Translations under genes and position numbers: made by a program
Part shown: piece by piece, positions 6,636 through 9,150 of the stretch
Layout: each line of letters begins with the position of its first letter
How positions within the stretch are numbered: the first letter of the stretch is position 1
Source of the DNA: an uncultured Schwartzia sp.
GTDB lineage: Bacteria; Bacillota; Negativicutes; Selenomonadales; Selenomonadaceae
Direction: 5' to 3'
Length of the DNA: 9,150 nucleotides
NCBI GenBank assembly: GCA_905373705.1
Contig: CAJPUA010000024.1
Location: 1-9,150 of the forward strand
Notes under the pieces: generated by a model
Databases searched by the model: none
What the model saw: the letters and a program-made list of their open reading frames with translations, nothing else
What the model was told of the DNA's origin: nothing

Positions 6636-7478
6636 TCAAATTGTCCGCGACGCATGACGACATGCGTGACAGCAGATCGTAACGGCCACCGGCAGACCGG
6701 CGATATGGGTCGCCCCCCACTCGATGTGGACGGCGAGTGCCGTCGTGGTGCCGCCAAGCTGCGGCCCGATTCCCGTTTTATTGATCATTTCAAAGAGCTC
6801 TTCTTCCAGCTTCGCATAGTTTGGATCGGGGTTATGCTCGTCGCAGCGGTGCAAAAGCGCCCTCTTCGACATGTACGCCGCCTTGTCCATGGTGCCGCCG
6901 ACACCGATGCCGACGACCATCGGAGGACATGGATTGCAGTCCGCGTGCTTGATAATACGCATGACCGCGGCTTTCACTCCCTCCACGCCATCCGCCGGCA
7001 CGAGCATTTCAAGCCCGGACTTATTCTCGCTCCCGAAGCCCTTCGGCGCGATGGTCATGTGAATCTTATCGCCCGCCACGAGCTGCGTATAAATGACCGC
7101 CGGGGTATTGTCCTTCGTGTTGACGCGGTTAAAGAGCGGCTCGGCGACTACGGATTTTCTAAGATACCCTTCCGTGTAGCCCTTGGCCACCCCGGCGTTG
7201 ATAGCGTCGTCCAAAAGCCCGCCCTCAATATGAACGTCCTGCCCCACTTCTACGAACACAATAGCCAGCCCCGTGTCCTGACAGTAGGGACGATCCTCCG
7301 CTTTGGCGATCTCGGCGTTTTTGATGATCTGGTCAAGAACATCGCAGCCTACCGGCGACTTTTCGGTTGCCCGGCCTTTTTTCAAAGCCTCGTAGACATC
7401 CTCCGGCAGGTAGTAGGCCGCCTCCTTACATAGTTCGGACATGACCTCGGTGATCGTGTCGGTTTTAATTGTACGCAC
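6636..7478 (-). CDS. Class I (iron-sulfur) fumarate hydratase, alpha subunit
   Basis: The [4Fe-4S]-binding subunit of two-part class I fumarase, an oxygen-sensitive hydro-lyase. It has 280 residues from a GTG start, the usual length. Likely cluster ligands are Cys66 (YCQDTG), Cys184 (PCPPMVVGIGVGG) and Cys270 (CCHACRH), by comparison with the three ligands of Leishmania and bacterial class I enzymes. KGFGSEN (146-152) is the conserved substrate/cluster loop. The GTG at 7476-7478 is chosen because AAAGGAGG lies 8 bases upstream; an upstream ATG at 7520 would run through that site. Extra cysteines at 181, 269 and 273 stand beside the presumed ligands. It is the first gene of the cluster fum alpha-beta-sdhCAB. 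An AT-rich 122-base gap, probably its promoter, separates it from rdgB. Confidence 0.93.
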   Translation of the reverse strand: MRTIKTDTITEVMSELCKEAAYYLPEDVYEALKKGRATEKSPVGCDVLDQIIKNAEIAKAEDRPYCQDTGLAIVFVEVGQDVHIEGGLLDDAINAGVAKGYTEGYLRKSVVAEPLFNRVNTKDNTPAVIYTQLVAGDKIHMTIAPKGFGSENKSGLEMLVPADGVEGVKAAVMRIIKHADCNPCPPMVVGIGVGGTMDKAAYMSKRALLHRCDEHNPDPNYAKLEEELFEMINKTGIGPQLGGTTTALAVHIEWGATHIAGLPVAVTICCHACRHASRTI

Positions 7479-7486
7479 CCCAAAAA

Positions 7487-7494
7487 CCTCCTTT
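7487..7494 (-). promoter_or_regulatory. Ribosome binding site supporting the GTG start of fumarase alpha
   Basis: AAAGGAGG on the minus strand, a near-perfect match to the anti-Shine-Dalgarno complement, with an 8-base gap to the GTG at 7476-7478. Confidence 0.85.
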
Positions 7495-7600
7495 ATTCGT
7501 GCATAAAACCACCGGAACAAATCTTATAAATATATTAGATATTCGCCCTGAAAATTCCTGCTGATTCCCAGAAATTTATTCATATTTTAAGGAAATTTTT
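7495..7600 (-). promoter_or_regulatory. AT-rich upstream region, probable promoter of the fum-sdh cluster
   Basis: This gap between rdgB and fumarase alpha is much richer in A+T than anything around it. On the minus strand it holds a TATAAG (7523-7528) that would give a leader of about 40 bases, and a TTTTCA further upstream. I see no convincing -35 at 16-18 bases. A small inverted repeat AATAT/ATATT (7529-7533, 7539-7543) lies next to the -10 candidate. No hairpin with a GC stem follows rdgB, so read-through from rph-rdgB is also possible. No FNR-like TTGAT-N4-ATCAA site was seen. Confidence 0.4.
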
Positions 7601-8203
7601 TCAATTCCTACCAGATAAATAAACATTCAAAAGTTTCGCCATTTCCCGGAGCGCGTTGCCCCGATGGCTGATTTTATCCTTTTCCTGAAGCGTCAGCTCG
7701 GCCATTGTTTTATTTTCTTCTATATAAAAGTAAGGATCATAGCCAAAGCCGCCGACGCCACGCGGCTCTTTTTTCACCGTACCCTGACAGCTTCCTGACG
7801 CCAACAGCAAGCGTCCGTTAGTGTCGACAAACGCCAGCACGCAGCGGTATGCCGCCGCCGACTGCGCCCGCCCCACGCGCGTTAATTCACTGAGAAGCTT
7901 GGCGTTATTCGCCGCGTCGTCGGCATGATAACCCGCGAAGCGCGCCGAATAGACTCCCGGCGCGCCGCCAAGCGCCTCAACCTCCAGCCCCGAATCATCC
8001 GCCAGGCAGGCGACACCCGTCGCCTGCATATAAAACCGCGCCTTAATTTCGGCGTTCGCAGCGAACGTCTCCCCGTCTTCCACCGCATCCGGCAGACGGC
8101 CGAAGGAGGCGAGCGCCACCAGTTCCACGGGAAGCTCCCGAAACGCCATCGTCATCTCCCGGATCTTGCCGGGATTTTTCGTCGCCACCACGATTTTTTT
8201 CAT
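7601..8203 (-). CDS. rdgB: XTP/dITP diphosphatase (RdgB/HAM1 family)
   Basis: Cytoplasmic pyrophosphatase that hydrolyses dITP, ITP and XTP to monophosphates, keeping deaminated purines out of DNA and RNA. It has 200 residues, normal for the family. Motifs are TKNPGK (8-13), EDGETF with the Mg-binding Glu42, ADDSGLEV with Asp69/Asp70 (E. coli Asp69 corresponds to Asp70), GGFGYDPYF (151-159) and the nucleotide-binding ISHRGNA (178-184). The residue usually Glu in the ENA motif is Ala49 here. The ATG overlaps the rph stop as ATGA, and GGGAGAGG lies 10 bases before it inside rph. Translational coupling is therefore likely. The rph-rdgB pair is common in Firmicutes. Confidence 0.95.
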   Translation of the reverse strand: MKKIVVATKNPGKIREMTMAFRELPVELVALASFGRLPDAVEDGETFAANAEIKARFYMQATGVACLADDSGLEVEALGGAPGVYSARFAGYHADDAANNAKLLSELTRVGRAQSAAAYRCVLAFVDTNGRLLLASGSCQGTVKKEPRGVGGFGYDPYFYIEENKTMAELTLQEKDKISHRGNALREMAKLLNVYLSGRN

Positions 8204-8964
8204 CGCCGCTTCGCCTCTCCCTTCACCGCGCCAATGCGCCAGTCCAGCGCCTGCCCCAAAATGTCCTTTTCGTAAGAGATCAGCTGATCGCCGCCTGCCT
8301 CGGCAAGTGAAAGGAGCGCCGCCAACTCGTCGCGGCGAAACGGCCGGCCTTCACCGGTTCCCTGTATCTCAACAAACTCGCCGCTCCCCGTCATCACGAC
8401 GTTCATATCGGCAATCGCCCGGCTATCCTCCTCGTAACAAAGGTCAAGGATCGGCTCGCCGGTTTCACTGACGCCTACGCTGACCGCCGCCAGAAAATCC
8501 TTCACCGGGAACGTCTTATCCGGCGGAATAATATCAGATAAAGCCAGTACCAGCGCCACGAAACTCCCGGTCACCGCCGCCGTCCGCGTCCCGCCGTCCG
8601 CCTGAATGACATCGCAGTCCAGGATCACCGACCGCTCGCCCAGCGCTTTAAGATCCAGAACCGACCGCAAGGAACGGCCGATTAAGCGCTGAATCTCCTG
8701 CGTCCGGCCGCTTTGTCTCCCACGCGCGGCCTCCCGTGTCGTCCGTTCCGCCGTTGCCGACGGCAAAAGCGCGTATTCCGCCCGCAGCCAGCCGACGCCC
8801 GTGCCACGCTGGAACACCGGTACACGATCCTCGATCGACGCCGCGCATATGACCTTCGTATTCCCCATTTCAATCAGCACCGATCCCGCCGGATAGCGCT
8901 GGAAATATTTTGTAATCTTTACCCGCCGCAGCTCATCAGCGGCTCGTCCGTCCATTCTACGCAA
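8200..8964 (-). CDS. rph: Ribonuclease PH
   Basis: Phosphorolytic 3'-to-5' exoribonuclease that trims tRNA precursors, releasing nucleoside diphosphates; it acts as a hexameric ring. It has 254 residues from the TTG at 8964, within the usual 238-258. Motifs are DGRAADELRRVKI (5-17), IEMGNTKVIC (31-40), GRTQEIQRLIGRSLR (86-100) with phosphate-binding Arg87, and the active-site stretch DCDVIQADGGTRTAAVTG (116-133). The TTG is preferred because GGAGGAG stands 8 bases upstream. The nearest in-frame ATG, three codons later, would be 17 bases from it. The open frame extends to 9024, but that part runs through the hairpin at 8989-9042. The gene overlaps rdgB by four bases. Confidence 0.95.
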   Translation of the reverse strand: MRRMDGRAADELRRVKITKYFQRYPAGSVLIEMGNTKVICAASIEDRVPVFQRGTGVGWLRAEYALLPSATAERTTREAARGRQSGRTQEIQRLIGRSLRSVLDLKALGERSVILDCDVIQADGGTRTAAVTGSFVALVLALSDIIPPDKTFPVKDFLAAVSVGVSETGEPILDLCYEEDSRAIADMNVVMTGSGEFVEIQGTGEGRPFRRDELAALLSLAEAGGDQLISYEKDILGQALDWRIGAVKGEAKRR

Positions 8965-8972
8965 AATCTCAT

Positions 8973-8979
8973 CTCCTCC
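8973..8979 (-). promoter_or_regulatory. Ribosome binding site supporting the TTG start of rph
   Basis: GGAGGAG on the minus strand, 8 bases before the TTG at 8962-8964 and 17 bases before the next in-frame ATG. It starts 4 bases after the T-run of the hairpin at 8989-9042. Confidence 0.8.
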
Positions 8980-8983
8980 AACC

Positions 8984-9042
8984 AAAAAGTGACTGGCGGA
9001 CAATGAACAGCCTTGCCGCCCCATTCATTGTCCGCCAGTCAC
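8984..9042 (-). terminator. 19-bp perfect hairpin with T5, terminator or attenuator ahead of rph
   Basis: Bases 8989-9007 pair perfectly with 9024-9042 around a 16-base loop. On the minus strand the stem is followed directly by five Ts (8984-8988), the form of an intrinsic terminator. The rph ribosome binding site follows within 4 bases. It may end the gene to the right of the window, regulate rph as an attenuator, or both. On the + strand no T-run follows. Confidence 0.75.
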
Positions 9043-9097
9043 CCGCTTCCCTTTACCAACACGCTATTCGCCTTCGTTTCCGGCAAAGCGCCCGGTT

Positions 9098-9150
9098 TTA
9101 TTGCTCCTGATACTGCCGAAATTTTTTTAAGATCACGATAGGCGTCTTTT
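9098..9150 (-). CDS. Possible 3' end of an upstream minus-strand gene (partial)
   Basis: Entering from the right edge, one minus-strand frame is open for 16 codons, begins KTPIVILKKF and stops at TAA (9098-9100). It looks protein-like, with hydrophobic residues and G/C-favouring third positions. A competing frame is open longer, from 9149 to a TGA at 9039-9041 that lies in the base of the hairpin at 8989-9042. Either could be the real C-terminus and I cannot recognise either product. The terminator-like hairpin downstream is the main argument that some gene ends here. Confidence 0.3.
   Translation of the reverse strand, partial: KTPIVILKKFRQYQEQ

Noticed and set aside
6617..6757. N-terminal extension of the fumarase beta reading frame
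   Set aside because: It overlaps the 3' end of the alpha gene in another frame. The ATG at 6616 has its own ribosome binding site and gives the normal length.
6528..7433. + strand open frame of 301 codons antisense to fumarase alpha and beta
   Set aside because: The opposite strand encodes both conserved fumarase subunits; no family features are visible in this frame.
7561..7601. AAATTT-type inverted repeat after rdgB as a terminator
   Set aside because: The stem is short and made only of A-T pairs without a following T-run on the minus strand; it is unlikely to terminate.
8965..9024. N-terminal extension of the rph reading frame
   Set aside because: It would be encoded by the hairpin and the ribosome binding site. 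RNase PH proteins normally begin shortly before the DGR motif.

Overview
The window holds housekeeping and energy-metabolism genes of what looks like an anaerobic, GC-rich bacterium of the Firmicutes lineage. The class Negativicutes (Selenomonas/Megasphaera/Phascolarctobacterium-like) is my best guess. The grounds are a two-subunit iron-sulfur (class I) fumarase next to a Bacillus-type sdhCAB set, strong GGAGG-type ribosome binding sites, frequent TTG/GTG starts, and the rph-rdgB pair seen in Firmicutes. The assignment is inference; there is no rRNA or other taxonomic marker here.

Layout from left to right. (1) Positions 1-1110, + strand: the 3' nine-tenths of an MdtG-like major facilitator drug exporter. 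(2) A 22-bp perfect terminator hairpin at 1133-1182 separates it from a convergent minus-strand gene (1266-2618). That gene encodes an RclA-type FAD/NAD(P) disulfide oxidoreductase with its own extended -10 promoter and a possible operator. (3) From 7478 leftwards to 2812 on the minus strand lies one five-gene cluster: fumarase alpha, fumarase beta, sdhC (diheme cytochrome b), sdhA (flavoprotein), sdhB (iron-sulfur protein), closed by a terminator at 2778-2805. (4) Upstream of it, also on the minus strand, rph (RNase PH) and rdgB (XTP/dITP pyrophosphatase) overlap by four bases. A 19-bp perfect hairpin followed by five Ts sits just before rph. The last ~50-110 bases may carry the 3' end of another minus-strand gene.

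Function. The fumarase and the succinate:quinone oxidoreductase catalyse consecutive steps, malate to fumarate to succinate. In an anaerobe this is most likely the reductive branch that ends in fumarate respiration with menaquinol and feeds succinate/propionate formation. The flanking genes deal with oxidant or metal stress (RclA-like), drug export (MdtG-like), tRNA 3'-end trimming (RNase PH) and nucleotide-pool cleaning (RdgB).

I found no mobile element, CRISPR array, tRNA or rRNA, and no stretch over 300 bases without a gene. Nothing here is convincingly a new system. The points most worth a second look are the energetics of the quinone reductase, the hairpin upstream of rph, and the promoter and nucleotide site of the RclA-like enzyme.
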